64,000 nt of DNA from Microbacterium sp. zg-B96 (GCF_030246865.1 NZ_CP126738.1:1364001-1428000), one strand, 5' to 3'; shown: positions 43,030-51,833, numbered from the stretch's first letter. The notes: generated by a model from the letters alone, not told the origin. A program made the numbers and translations.

Positions 43030-43806
43030 TCAGCGACGTTTGGCGACCTCTCGCAGCGCCACATCGGCCCGGTCGGTGACCAGACCATCGACCCCGAGAT
43101 CGAGCAGCCGTGCCATGTGCAGCGGGTCGTTCACCGTCCACACATGCACCTCGACGCCGCACGCATGCGCCGCGTCGATCAGGCGGGGCGAGACGATCCG
43201 CACCGCCCCCTGCCGTTCCGGCACCTGCAGCGCGTCCACGCCCGCCAGCGCGCGGCGCACCAGCGGCCGCGACCGCATCGCCATCGCCGACACCACCCGC
43301 CCGATTGTCGCTGTTCCCGCAGACGTGGCGGGCCGCATGCCGCGACCGAACCTGTCGGCGGCCTCCAGCGCCGTCCGGCGACGCACGTCGGAGAAGCTCG
43401 CCAGCAGCACCCGCTCGGCGTGCGGCGCGACGATCCGGCCCACCGGTACGGCGGCGGCCTCTGACTTGATGTCGAGGTTGAACCGCACGTCGGGGAACGC
43501 CTCCAGCGCCTGCCGCAGCGAGATGAGACCTCCGATGCCGGCCATCAGTCGTTCCAGCTCGGCCAGCGGCACCCGCGACACCGGGCGCGGGTCGCCGATC
43601 ACCCGGGACAGATCGGCGTCGTGGAACAGCACCACCTCGCCGTCGGCGGTGAGGTGGCAGTCCGACTCGATGTACGCGGCGCCCGCGGCGTGGGCAGCGG
43701 CAACGGCGGCGAAGCTGTTCTCGGCGATACCGTCGGCGTCGGCAGGGATGAGACCGCGATGGGCCAGCACACGCGGCGACGGCCGCTCGAACCACGGGTG
43801 TATCAC
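43030..43806 (-). CDS. Glycerophosphodiester phosphodiesterase family protein
   Basis: A 258-residue TIM-barrel phosphodiesterase. LAHRG and the ENSFAAV motif carry the first catalytic His and a Glu, LFHDADLSR the second His, and VWTVND the C-terminal part. It would split glycerophosphodiesters from phospholipids to glycerol-3-phosphate. There is no signal peptide. The GTG at 43806 overlaps the TGA of the SPFH gene upstream (GTGA), so it is the last gene of an NfeD-SPFH-GDPD operon that appears devoted to membranes. Confidence 0.88.
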   Translation of the reverse strand: MIHPWFERPSPRVLAHRGLIPADADGIAENSFAAVAAAHAAGAAYIESDCHLTADGEVVLFHDADLSRVIGDPRPVSRVPLAELERLMAGIGGLISLRQALEAFPDVRFNLDIKSEAAAVPVGRIVAPHAERVLLASFSDVRRRTALEAADRFGRGMRPATSAGTATIGRVVSAMAMRSRPLVRRALAGVDALQVPERQGAVRIVSPRLIDAAHACGVEVHVWTVNDPLHMARLLDLGVDGLVTDRADVALREVAKRR

Positions 43807-44741
43807 GGGGCGGTGGGTCCGGGTCGGCCGGGCGTGGCATCCGTCGCCTTCGGCCCGAACGCGCTGCTGACGCCCTTGAGGGCCTCGGTGAACTCGCTCG
43901 GGATGATCCACAGTTTGCTCGATGCGCTCTCGCTGATCTTCGGCAGGGTCTGCAGGTACTGGTAGGCGAGGAGCTTGTCGTCCGGGTTGCCCTTGTGGAT
44001 CGCACGGAACACGGTCTCGATCGCCTCGGCCTCGCCCTGCGCCCGCAGTACCGCGGCCTGCTTGTCGCCCTCGGCCCTGAGGATCTCCGCCTGTCGCCGG
44101 CCCTCGGCCTCGAGGATCTGCGACTGCTTGGAGCCCTCCGCAGTGAGGATGACCGCGCGACGGTCTCGCTCGGCGCGCATCTGCTTCTCCATGGAGTCCT
44201 GGATCGAGTGCGGCGGGTCGATCGCCTTCAGCTCGACGCGCGACACCCGGATGCCCCACTTGCCGGTGGCCTCATCCAGCACGATGCGCAGCTGGCCGTT
44301 GATCTCATCGCGGCTGGTCAGCGCCTCCTCGAGGTTGAGTCCGCCGACGACGTTGCGCAGCGTCGTCGTGGTCAGCTGCTCGACGGCACCGAGGTAGTTG
44401 GCGATCTCATAGGTGGCCGCGCGGGCGTCGGTGACCTGGAAGTACACCACGGTGTCGATCGAGACCACGAGGTTGTCCTCGGTGATCACCGGCTGCGGCG
44501 GAAACGACACCACCTGTTCGCGCATGTCCACCAGAGGCCGCACCCGGTCGATGAACGGCACGAGCAGGTTCAGCCCGGGGTTGAGGGTGCGCAGATACCG
44601 GCCGAGGCGTTCGACGACACCGGCGTAGGCCTGCGGGATGATGCGGATGGAGCGGAAGATCACCACGATCACGAAGATCGCGAGCACCACCAGCAGAACG
44701 ATCACGAAGATCTGTCCGACGAACGCGCCGACGTCAACCAT
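43803..44741 (-). CDS. SPFH/band 7 (stomatin-like) membrane protein
   Basis: A 312-residue protein. An N-terminal membrane helix (about 8-30) precedes a band-7 domain (PQAYAGVVERLGRYLRTLNPG) and a long coiled coil with repeated EG/EA units (QILEAEGRRQAEILRAEGDK). SPFH proteins organise membrane microdomains and may regulate membrane proteases. The start overlaps the NfeD gene stop by 8 nt. SPFH with NfeD is a known pairing across bacteria. Confidence 0.93.
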   Translation of the reverse strand: MVDVGAFVGQIFVIVLLVVLAIFVIVVIFRSIRIIPQAYAGVVERLGRYLRTLNPGLNLLVPFIDRVRPLVDMREQVVSFPPQPVITEDNLVVSIDTVVYFQVTDARAATYEIANYLGAVEQLTTTTLRNVVGGLNLEEALTSRDEINGQLRIVLDEATGKWGIRVSRVELKAIDPPHSIQDSMEKQMRAERDRRAVILTAEGSKQSQILEAEGRRQAEILRAEGDKQAAVLRAQGEAEAIETVFRAIHKGNPDDKLLAYQYLQTLPKISESASSKLWIIPSEFTEALKGVSSAFGPKATDATPGRPGPTAP

Positions 44742-45219
44742 CGTCCGACGTCCTTTCTCGAGTGGGGGAGGGGGCCACCTCGACGGCGGAGCCGAGCACG
44801 GTCACCACGTGTACGCGGTCGCCGACGACGACCGGTGCGGCGTCTGCGCTGAGGCGGGCGGTCCATGTCTCGCCGTTGTCGAGCTTGACCGAGCCGAGAT
44901 CGTCCACGAACGGTGCGACGACGCGCGCGCCCATGCCGTACAGGGCATCGACGTTGGTTCGTTCGCGTTCCTTGCCGCCGTGCAGCGTCCGCAGCAGCAG
45001 CGGCCGGATCGTGAACAGCAACAGCGCCGACAGGGCTGCGGCGGCAGCGACCTGCAGCCACCAGGGGCCGCCGAGCAGGTTCACGCCGAGTCCGCCCAGC
45101 AGGGAGCCCGCGGCGAGCATGAGGAATGTGAACTCGAAGGTGAGCAGTTCGATGATCACGAACACGAGGGCGAGAGACAGCCAGGCGATCCACATGTACT
45201 GTGTGAGATCCGGCAGCAT
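44734..45219 (-). CDS. NfeD family membrane protein
   Basis: A 161-residue protein of the short NfeD type, with no protease domain. An N-terminal part with about three hydrophobic segments is followed by a C-terminal OB-fold (about residues 95-150). It partners with the SPFH protein encoded next. The ATG at 45219 follows AGAAAGG; the frame is open upstream to 45348, but that extension has no ribosome site. It is the first gene of the membrane operon and is divergent from the SDR gene. Confidence 0.88.
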   Translation of the reverse strand: MLPDLTQYMWIAWLSLALVFVIIELLTFEFTFLMLAAGSLLGGLGVNLLGGPWWLQVAAAAALSALLLFTIRPLLLRTLHGGKERERTNVDALYGMGARVVAPFVDDLGSVKLDNGETWTARLSADAAPVVVGDRVHVVTVLGSAVEVAPSPTRERTSDDG

Positions 45220-45341
45220 CTCGGAGCCTTTCTCGGTCGTTGACGGAACCCTAACACCGGGGCAGGCGGAGTCGTGGTTGATAGGCTCGGTGGCGCCCGG
45301 CGACGCCTGTTCCGGGCTCCCCGACCAGGAGCGCCGCCCCC

Positions 45342-46106
45342 ATGTCACAGATCCTCCCCGCCGGCTCGCTCAGCGGAAAGACGGCTCTCGTCACCGGCTC
45401 ATCCCGTGGCATCGGCGCCGACACGGTCCGCTACCTCGCCGAGGCGGGGGCGAACGTCGTGATCAACTTTCGCAACAAGGCGCCGCGCGCCGAGAAGCTC
45501 GCCGCACAGCTGCGCGAGCTGGGTGTGCAGGTCCTGGTCGTCGGTGCCGATCTGACCGACCGCGACGCCGTGCAGGCGATGTTCGCAGAGGTCCAGCGCG
45601 CCTTCGGCGGGCTGGACATCCTGGTGCTCAACGCCTCCGGCGGCATGGAGTCGGGCATGGCCGAGGACTACGCGCTGCAGCTGAACCGTGACGCCCAGGT
45701 GGGCGTGCTCGAGGCGGCGCTGCCGCTGCTGCGGCCCGGCTCGCGCGTCGTGTTCGTCACGAGCCACCAGGCGCACTTCATCCGGACGACCCCCACGATG
45801 GCCGAGTACGAGGTCGTCGCCCTGTCCAAGCGCGCCGGCGAGGACGCCCTGCGCGAGCGCATCGGTGACCTCGACGAGCGCGGCATCGAATTCGTCGTCG
45901 TCTCCGGCGACATGATCGAGGGCACCATCACGGCCACGCTGCTGGAGCGGGCGAATCCCGGTGCGATCGCGTCACGCCGCGAGTCGGCCGGCAAGCTCTA
46001 CAACGTGTCCGAGTTCGCCGCGGAGGTCGCCCGTGCCGCCGTCGACGACGTGCCCGCCGACAACACCCGCCTCGTGGGCGACACCAGCTCGTTCGCGGGG
46101 GAGTGA
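45342..46106 (+). CDS. SDR family oxidoreductase with altered active site
   Basis: A 254-residue Rossmann protein of the short-chain dehydrogenase family. The cofactor motif TGSSRGIG (about 19-26) is intact, with NASGG in place of the usual NAG. The usual YxxxK is not found: the Lys is in VALSKRAGE and the position four before it is Val. A Tyr lies seven residues before the Lys (AEYEVVALSK). The Ser position (VTSHQ) is present. Activity may be altered or lost. It starts 4 nt before the S9 peptidase GTG region, and the two probably form an operon. The substrate is unknown. Confidence 0.8.
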   Translation: MSQILPAGSLSGKTALVTGSSRGIGADTVRYLAEAGANVVINFRNKAPRAEKLAAQLRELGVQVLVVGADLTDRDAVQAMFAEVQRAFGGLDILVLNASGGMESGMAEDYALQLNRDAQVGVLEAALPLLRPGSRVVFVTSHQAHFIRTTPTMAEYEVVALSKRAGEDALRERIGDLDERGIEFVVVSGDMIEGTITATLLERANPGAIASRRESAGKLYNVSEFAAEVARAAVDDVPADNTRLVGDTSSFAGE

Positions 46107-46110
46107 CCGG

Positions 46111-48099
46111 GTGCGCGCGCAGGACATCAGCGCCCTCGTCTCGGTCGGCCGCCCCGTCCTCGCGCCGGACGGCGCGTTCGCGGTGTTCGCCGTATCCCGG
46201 CCCGACCTCGACGCCAATCGCGATGTCGGCCAGCTGTGGCGCATCGACCTACCGCACGGCACGCCGCGCCGGCTGACGCGTGGCATCGCCGACTCCTCGC
46301 CGCGACTGCGGCCGGACGGTGAGGTCGTCGCCTTCCTGCGCGCTGACGGCAAGGGACGCCCGCAGATCTTCGTGGTGCGCGCCGGGGGAGGGGAGCCGGT
46401 GCAGGCCACCGACGCTCCGCTCGGCGTCGGTGGATTCGCGTGGTCGCCCGACGGCGCCACGATCGCCTTCAGCGCCCGCGTCCCCGAACGCGGTCGCTAC
46501 GGATCGGTCGAGGGGTTGGATGCCACGGCGGAGGCGCCGCGACACATCACCGGCATCCGCTGGCATGCCAATGGCCTGGGCTACATCGGCGACCGGCCGT
46601 CGCAGCTGTTCGTCGTCGATGCGCCGGATGCGGACGCGGAGCCGTTCTACGCTCCCGCCGCCGCGGTGCGGCCCGAGGGCGAGGACGCGCCGAAGCCGCG
46701 GGTCGTGGCCGTGGACGCCGAACAGTTGACCCACGGCACCGCGTCCTACGGCGCCCCGGTGTTCACCGCCGATGGCGGCGAGTTGCTGGCCGTCGTGGAC
46801 GAGATCGAGGATGCCGCGCGGGATCTGCGCAGCCGGGTCGTGGCGGTCACCGTCGACGGTGCAGGGTCGCGCACCGTGCTGGAGCGCGACGCGGGCCTGT
46901 CCGTCAACGAGGTGGCGGTCGCCGCCGACGGCACCGCGTTCCTGCTCGCCCACGAGGTCGGGGCCGACGGCCGTGATTTCGTCGCCCCCGGCGTGGGGCT
47001 GTGGCTGCTCGCCGGCGACGGGCTGCGACTGCTCACCGATGTGGAGAGCGTGGACCTCGGCGAGGTCGGCAGCCACATCGGCTTCGACGGCGACGACGTG
47101 CTCGTGCAGCACCGCACTCGCGGCCGGGTGCGCCTGTTGCGGGTGACGCGCGCCGGCGAGGCATCCGAAGTCCTCGGCGGGGACGTCGAGGTGATCGGGC
47201 ACGCCGCGGCGGCCGGTCGCATCGTCGCCGCCGTCGCCACCCCCGCCTCGTTCGGCGAGTTGCTGCTCGTCGGCGAAGGCGAGCCGCGCACGCTCACCGA
47301 CTTCGGTGCCCGCCTGCGCGAGGCGGGCATCGTGGAGCCGGTGGAGCGCACCGTCACCGGCCGCGACGGGCACCCCGTGCACGGCTGGGTCGTCACGCCC
47401 GCCGGCGACGGGCCGTTCCCGGTCATCCTGCAGATCCACGGTGGCCCGTATGCCACGTACGGCATCCACGCGTTCGACGAGATGCAGGTGCTGGTCGACG
47501 CGGGCTACGCGGTGGTCTACTGCAACCCGCGCGGGTCGGCAGGCTACGGCCGGGCGCACGGACGCAGCATTCGCCATGCCATGGGCACGGTGGATTTCAC
47601 CGACGTCATCGACTTCTTCGACGGGGCTATCGCGGCGGACGTGCGCCTGGACGGCGACCGTGTCGGGGTCATGGGCGGCTCCTACGGCGGGTACCTCACC
47701 GCCTGGGTGATCGCGCACGACCACCGCTTCGCCGGTGCCATCGTGGAGCGCGGGTTCCTCGATCCCGTGGCGTTCGCCGGCACGAGCGACATCGGCTCGT
47801 TCTTCGGTGACGAGTACGTCGGCACCGATCCGCAGGCGATCGCGGCGCAGAGCCCCTTCGCGGTCGTGTCGCAGGTGCGCACGCCGACGTTCGTGCTGCA
47901 CTCCGAGCTGGACTTCCGCTGCCCGCTGGAGCAAGCCACGCGGTACTACACGGCGCTGAAACGCCAGGGCACGCCGGCAGAGATGCTGGTGTTCCCGGGC
48001 GAGAATCACGAACTCACCCGCGCCGGGCAGCCGCGGCACCGGATCGAGCGGTTCGCCGCCGTGCTGGACTGGTGGGACAGGTACCTGCCGGCACGCTGA
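46111..48099 (+). CDS. S9 family (prolyl oligopeptidase-like) peptidase
   Basis: A 662-residue serine peptidase. The N-terminal two thirds form a beta-propeller (FAWSPDGATIAFSAR-type blades). The C-terminal alpha/beta-hydrolase domain has the nucleophile in GGSYGGYLTAW, Asp in SELDFR and His in ENHELTR. It resembles acylaminoacyl peptidases. It is cytoplasmic, with no signal. The GTG at 46111 lies 4 nt after the SDR stop; the frame extends upstream into the SDR gene without support. A terminator follows. Confidence 0.9.
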   Translation: MRAQDISALVSVGRPVLAPDGAFAVFAVSRPDLDANRDVGQLWRIDLPHGTPRRLTRGIADSSPRLRPDGEVVAFLRADGKGRPQIFVVRAGGGEPVQATDAPLGVGGFAWSPDGATIAFSARVPERGRYGSVEGLDATAEAPRHITGIRWHANGLGYIGDRPSQLFVVDAPDADAEPFYAPAAAVRPEGEDAPKPRVVAVDAEQLTHGTASYGAPVFTADGGELLAVVDEIEDAARDLRSRVVAVTVDGAGSRTVLERDAGLSVNEVAVAADGTAFLLAHEVGADGRDFVAPGVGLWLLAGDGLRLLTDVESVDLGEVGSHIGFDGDDVLVQHRTRGRVRLLRVTRAGEASEVLGGDVEVIGHAAAAGRIVAAVATPASFGELLLVGEGEPRTLTDFGARLREAGIVEPVERTVTGRDGHPVHGWVVTPAGDGPFPVILQIHGGPYATYGIHAFDEMQVLVDAGYAVVYCNPRGSAGYGRAHGRSIRHAMGTVDFTDVIDFFDGAIAADVRLDGDRVGVMGGSYGGYLTAWVIAHDHRFAGAIVERGFLDPVAFAGTSDIGSFFGDEYVGTDPQAIAAQSPFAVVSQVRTPTFVLHSELDFRCPLEQATRYYTALKRQGTPAEMLVFPGENHELTRAGQPRHRIERFAAVLDWWDRYLPAR

Positions 48100-48103
48100 C
48101 CGC

Positions 48104-48145
48104 ACACACGAAGGGCCCCGGGATACCGGGGCCCTTCGCGGTGTG
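48104..48145. terminator. Bidirectional terminator between S9 peptidase and HdeD genes
   Basis: A perfect 13-bp stem CGAAGGGCCCCGG-GATA-CCGGGGCCCTTCG (48109-48138), with a further CACAC/GTGTG pairing outside. There is no T-tract, but its place between convergent genes is diagnostic. Confidence 0.75.
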
Positions 48146-48149
48146 TGAG

Positions 48150-48698
48150 CTACTTGCCGAAAGTGAACGCGCGGATGATCTGGACGATACCCAGGACGAT
48201 CGCCGAGATGCCCAGCAGCCACCAGAGCGCGACCGCGCCCCACAGCGGCGAGAACAGCAGCACGATGCCGGCGACGATGGAGAGGATCGCGAAGAAGACC
48301 GTCCATCCCTTGGTGGGGGAGTCGCCCAACGTCGAGAGCGCGACGATGCCCTCGATGATCCACATGATGCCGACCAGGACGCCGATGAAGATGCCGAACC
48401 ATGCGGTTGCTGCCTGCAGGTTGATGAACGCGATGATGCCGGCGATGATGAACAGCACGCCCAGCACGATGTGCCCGACCCGCGCCCAGCCGCCCTTCTG
48501 CGCGCTGAAGATGCCGAGTCCGGCGTAGACGAGGCCGGCGGCGATCGCGTAGACCGCGACGATCGCGACGGCGACCATTGCGGTGCGTCCGGGCCAGACG
48601 AGGATGAGGATACCGAGGAGCAGGGCGAGCACGCCGCTGACTCCGAGGGCCGTGCGGATGCCGTTGAGTACCGGCCTATCGATCGATTCCGAGGTCAT
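48150..48698 (-). CDS. HdeD/DUF308 family membrane protein
   Basis: A 182-residue integral membrane protein with six hydrophobic segments in three two-helix repeats (SGVLALLLGILILVWPG and its repeats). The family includes HdeD, linked to acid resistance in enterobacteria. The function in actinobacteria is not known. AGAAAGGA lies 7 nt before the ATG. Monocistronic. Confidence 0.85.
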   Translation of the reverse strand: MTSESIDRPVLNGIRTALGVSGVLALLLGILILVWPGRTAMVAVAIVAVYAIAAGLVYAGLGIFSAQKGGWARVGHIVLGVLFIIAGIIAFINLQAATAWFGIFIGVLVGIMWIIEGIVALSTLGDSPTKGWTVFFAILSIVAGIVLLFSPLWGAVALWWLLGISAIVLGIVQIIRAFTFGK

Positions 48699-48788
48699 GG
48701 TCCGTCCTTTCTGAGGATCCCCTGTGAGGACGGCGCCATCCTAGCCCGCTTCAGTGGCGCGACAGGAGGGGGGTGGCGTGCGCGAGCG

Positions 48789-49709
48789 CTATCCCAGAAG
48801 GAGCATGACCAGCAGCAGTACCGGCACGCACCCCACCGTGGTGAGGAAGATCGTGTCGCGGGAGATCGTCTCGCCGACGTCGTAATGCTGGGAGTACGTG
48901 AAGATGTTCTGCGCCGTGGGAAGGGCGGCGAGCACCGTGACGATGAGGATCTCGGCGGGGGAGAGGTGGAAGACGTAGGCGGCGACCGCCCAGGCCACCA
49001 GCGGCATGGCGACGAGTTTCAATGCCGTCGCGAGCAGCACGTCGCGGCGCCGGCCGGGGGAGCCGAGCACTCGCTGTCCGTACAGCGACATGCCGTAGCT
49101 GATCAGCAGCACGGGTACGCACGCATTCGCGACGGACTGCGCGGGATCGAGGATCAGCGGGGGCAGATTCCAGCCGCTGAGCGACACGGCTACGCCGAGT
49201 ACGGAGCCGACCACGATCGGGTTCGTCACGGTGCGCTGGAGGATGCGGCGGGCGGAGCGCTGCCCCGAGGTCGCGGCATCCAGAATCGCCATGGAGATCG
49301 GCGTGAACACGAGCAGCTGCAGCAGGATCACCGGAGCGGGGAACGCGGCGCTGCCCAGCAGATACAGCGACAGCGGGATGCCCATGTTGTTGGAGTTGAC
49401 CTGACCGGCCGACAGTGCCGCGATCGTCGTCTCGCCCGCGGAGCGGTGCCACACGAACCGGGAGAACGCCGCCTGGATCGCGATGACCGCGACGGCGGCG
49501 ATCGCCGACACCGGGAGCAGAGCGGAGAACAGCGTCTGCACGTCGGCCTGGGCGAGCACGACGAACAGCAGGAACGGCGAGAGCACGAAGAACGTGAGGC
49601 GGTTCAGCACGTGGCGACCGTGCGGCCCGAGCAGGTCGATGCGGCCGATGATGTAGCCGATGAGAATGGCGACGCCGATGACGACGAATCCGGTGGCTAC
49701 ATCCAACAC
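48789..49709 (-). CDS. AEC family transporter
   Basis: A 306-residue membrane transporter of the auxin-efflux-carrier family, with ten hydrophobic segments in two five-helix halves. GQVNSNNMGIPLSLYLLG in the middle is the crossover region. Bacterial members move malate, malonate or other organic acids; the substrate here is unknown. The start is GTG with TAGGCT exactly 6 nt upstream. It is followed by the HdeD gene after 90 nt. Confidence 0.87.
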   Translation of the reverse strand: MLDVATGFVVIGVAILIGYIIGRIDLLGPHGRHVLNRLTFFVLSPFLLFVVLAQADVQTLFSALLPVSAIAAVAVIAIQAAFSRFVWHRSAGETTIAALSAGQVNSNNMGIPLSLYLLGSAAFPAPVILLQLLVFTPISMAILDAATSGQRSARRILQRTVTNPIVVGSVLGVAVSLSGWNLPPLILDPAQSVANACVPVLLISYGMSLYGQRVLGSPGRRRDVLLATALKLVAMPLVAWAVAAYVFHLSPAEILIVTVLAALPTAQNIFTYSQHYDVGETISRDTIFLTTVGCVPVLLLVMLLLG

Positions 49710-49715
49710 AACTTG

Positions 49716-49721
49716 AGCCTA
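49716..49721 (-). promoter_or_regulatory. -10 box TAGGCT of the AEC transporter gene
   Basis: 6 nt before the GTG at 49709. Leaderless arrangement. Confidence 0.5.
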
Positions 49722-49742
49722 GAGGGGGCTCGGCCCGGGGGC

Positions 49743-50327
49743 TTACGTCCGGGGTGTGGGGACGAGGACGTGAACGACGTCCCCGTCGTCCTGGATCAGT
49801 GCCCCCGCGGGCTGCCGTGATGCCACGTACACCTCGACGAAATCCCCGGCGGATCCGGCGAAATTCAGTGTGAGGAGGATATAGACGGTCAGGCGACAAT
49901 CCTGCGGCACGGTGGGCAGGGCTGCGAACAGCACCAGGCCCCACACGATGACCGGTGTCAGTGCAGCGATGACCGCCGTGCGCCTGTTCAGGTATGCGTC
50001 GGTGCCCGTGGTCAGGAAGGGAAACCGCAGGGCATACGTCGGCCTCACTCCCGTCATGAGTTGCAGCGCGACCCCGTGTGAGAGCTCATGCAGTGCCATG
50101 TAGACGAGCAACGCGAGCAAGGTGACAAGGATCGTGATCGCCGGCGGCCAGGCGGTTTCGAGGGGGAGTCGGAACAGCAGCGCGGCTCCTACCGACAGCA
50201 GCGACGTCAGGATGAATATGGTCTGTACCGCGAATGCGTACCTCTTCTGCCGGAGGCTCACCGTGTGATCTGCCTGGAAGCCCGCGGGAAGGTGCGCGGC
50301 ATTCTGCGTACTTCGATTCGCGCTCAT
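49743..50327 (-). CDS. DUF3267-type putative membrane metallopeptidase
   Basis: A 194-residue membrane protein. Two hydrophobic segments precede HELSHG, an HExxH zinc motif at the membrane surface. NFAGSAGDF near the C-terminus would supply the third ligand Asp. This matches DUF3267 proteins, putative membrane proteases related to site-2 types. The ATG at 50327 has AGGAGG 5 nt upstream; the frame continues upstream as chance reading. The substrate is unknown. The 274-bp space upstream carries 41-bp repeats. Confidence 0.8.
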   Translation of the reverse strand: MSANRSTQNAAHLPAGFQADHTVSLRQKRYAFAVQTIFILTSLLSVGAALLFRLPLETAWPPAITILVTLLALLVYMALHELSHGVALQLMTGVRPTYALRFPFLTTGTDAYLNRRTAVIAALTPVIVWGLVLFAALPTVPQDCRLTVYILLTLNFAGSAGDFVEVYVASRQPAGALIQDDGDVVHVLVPTPRT

Positions 50328-50475
50328 TGCGCCTCCTACAGCGCCGAATGGCGACGGCCGGGACCCGTCTTTGCCCTGATCGTAGGCGGAAATGTGGCTT
50401 ATGAGAGCTTTGTTGGCGTCCTGCGACAACTCGCCTCGGCGCTGGCTGCGAAAGTTGTCTGTTCCGTGCATGCCC

Positions 50476-50533
50476 GGTTTGGGGCGCGTATCTGGCACCG
50501 AACGGCGGTTTGTGTGGGTTTGGGGCGCGTATC
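50476..50533. repeat. 41-bp-period repeat, two core copies, inverted relative to 29.2 kb
   Basis: The core GGTTTGGGGCGCGTATC occurs at 50476-50492 and 50517-50533, 41 bp apart. It is the exact reverse complement of the core in the three-copy array at 29164-29262. The following bases (GGCACCGAA / GGCATCGAA) are also similar to each other. Confidence 0.8.
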
Positions 50534-50565
50534 CGGCATCGAAGGCGGGATAGTCGCAACTCAGG

Positions 50566-50595
50566 TTGACAGAGCGATGCTTAGCAACATAGGTT
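50566..50595 (+). promoter_or_regulatory. Promoter TTGACA-N18-TAGGTT of the HTH/Clp-N operon
   Basis: A consensus -35 TTGACA (50566-50571), an 18-bp spacer and TAGGTT (50590-50595), which lies exactly 6 nt before the ATG at 50602. It is the best complete promoter in the window, and it predicts a leaderless mRNA. Confidence 0.7.
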
Positions 50596-50601
50596 GACGG
50601 C

Positions 50602-50847
50602 ATGGAGTCGGTACAGATCGCGGCAACGGCAGCGGATACGAGTGATCCGCGGGCGGGGCTCCGGGCCGTCGCGTCGTTGCGCCTGCTTGCGGACGCCCTG
50701 GAACTGCGGCAAGTCGAGGCGGCGCTGCGCGCGGGCATGAAGTGGCAGGACATCGCCGACGCGCTCGGGGTGACCCGGCAGGCCGTCCATAAGAAGCACG
50801 CCAAACGAGTGGACCCCACGATCCCGATCCCCAGGAGGAACGCATGA
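50602..50847 (+). CDS. Small HTH protein paired with the Clp-N/SRPBCC gene
   Basis: An 81-residue protein. The first ~45 residues are helical and Ala/Leu-rich. Residues about 46-70 (KWQDIADALGVTRQAVHKKH) form a clear helix-turn-helix of the kind in small DNA-binding or sigma-like modules. It is translationally coupled by ATGA to the downstream Clp-N/SRPBCC gene. It may be a regulator of its own operon or a DNA-binding partner of the next protein. I cannot assign a named family. Confidence 0.75.
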   Translation: MESVQIAATAADTSDPRAGLRAVASLRLLADALELRQVEAALRAGMKWQDIADALGVTRQAVHKKHAKRVDPTIPIPRRNA

Positions 50848-51833
50848 GCAAGTTCGTTCTCGTCGCTCAAACCAGCCAATCTCTGTCGATTGCCGCCATG
50901 GAGGAGGCCTCTCGGCTCGGGCTCCGTGAAGCGGACATCGAGCACCTGTTCCTCGCCCTCGTGATCAGCGACCAATCCGCGGGGCGCGCGCTGCGCAGCC
51001 TGGGCATCGATCTGGATTCCGCCCGTCGGGCTGTCGAGGAGCAGTATGAAGCGCAACTGACGCTGCTGGGCATCGAGGCGGCATTCCCCGAGGCTGGACG
51101 GATCGTGTCCCAGGAGACAGACGGGTATCAGTGGAGCAGGCGTGCTTTCGACCTCATCGTGCGCTCCAGCGGGAAAGACAAGCACGGTGACGCTGCCGCC
51201 GTGCTCCGCGAACTCGTCGCAGAGCCCAGCGGTTCGATCGCGGAGATCCTTCGCCGCCTTGGCGCGACATCCGATGAACTGCTCGAGCGTCTCGACCAGT
51301 TCGACTCATCGGGGGAGAAGTCCGCGCCCACCGCGGCAAAGGCGAAAGGACGTGTCGCGGGATCGACGGAGACCTTCGTTCCCGCATCGATTGACGAGGT
51401 GTGGGAGTTCCTGGCAGACCCGGCACGCATCCCGGAGTGGCAGTTGAGCGTCGGCTCCGTCGACCTGGCCGGCCAGGAGGTGACTCCGGGTGCGATCTGG
51501 CAGGGTCACGCGGCCACAGATCGCCCGGGTGGGAAGCCGGTGAAGGTGAAGCCGCAATTCCTTCGCCGCCGCATCGAACTGGTCGCAGTGCATCGACCGG
51601 AGCGGGTCGCCTGGCGCTTCGCCCACCCCGACGCCACGCCGAGCCGTCCATTTCTCACCGAGTTCACGTTGGCGCCCACGACAGGTGGCACGCAGGTCAC
51701 CATCATGACGACGTGGTCCGGGCACGAAGGCTGGCGACGGCTCATCGGCTTTCCGCTGCGTCCGATGCAGAAGTTCGTGGTGTGGATGGGACTGTTCCAG
51801 ACGGGCAGCGCGCTCAGTCGAGCATTTCGCTGA
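50844..51833 (+). CDS. Clp N-terminal domain fused to SRPBCC domain
   Basis: A 329-residue two-domain protein. Residues about 1-140 are the double Clp repeat of ClpA/ClpC N-domains (EADIEHLFLALV and its second copy), which normally bind substrates or adaptors. A short linker (SSGEKSAPTAAKAKG) follows. Residues about 175-325 form an SRPBCC lipid/polyketide-binding fold (PASIDEVWEFLADPARIPEW). There is no ATPase domain. A link between a ligand sensor and the Clp system, controlled with the HTH partner, is an inference. Confidence 0.82.
   Translation: MSKFVLVAQTSQSLSIAAMEEASRLGLREADIEHLFLALVISDQSAGRALRSLGIDLDSARRAVEEQYEAQLTLLGIEAAFPEAGRIVSQETDGYQWSRRAFDLIVRSSGKDKHGDAAAVLRELVAEPSGSIAEILRRLGATSDELLERLDQFDSSGEKSAPTAAKAKGRVAGSTETFVPASIDEVWEFLADPARIPEWQLSVGSVDLAGQEVTPGAIWQGHAATDRPGGKPVKVKPQFLRRRIELVAVHRPERVAWRFAHPDATPSRPFLTEFTLAPTTGGTQVTIMTTWSGHEGWRRLIGFPLRPMQKFVVWMGLFQTGSALSRAFR

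Noticed and set aside
48072-49820. 582-codon plus-strand frame across the HdeD and AEC genes
   Set aside because: Asp/Arg/His-rich shadow covering two clear minus-strand membrane protein genes.
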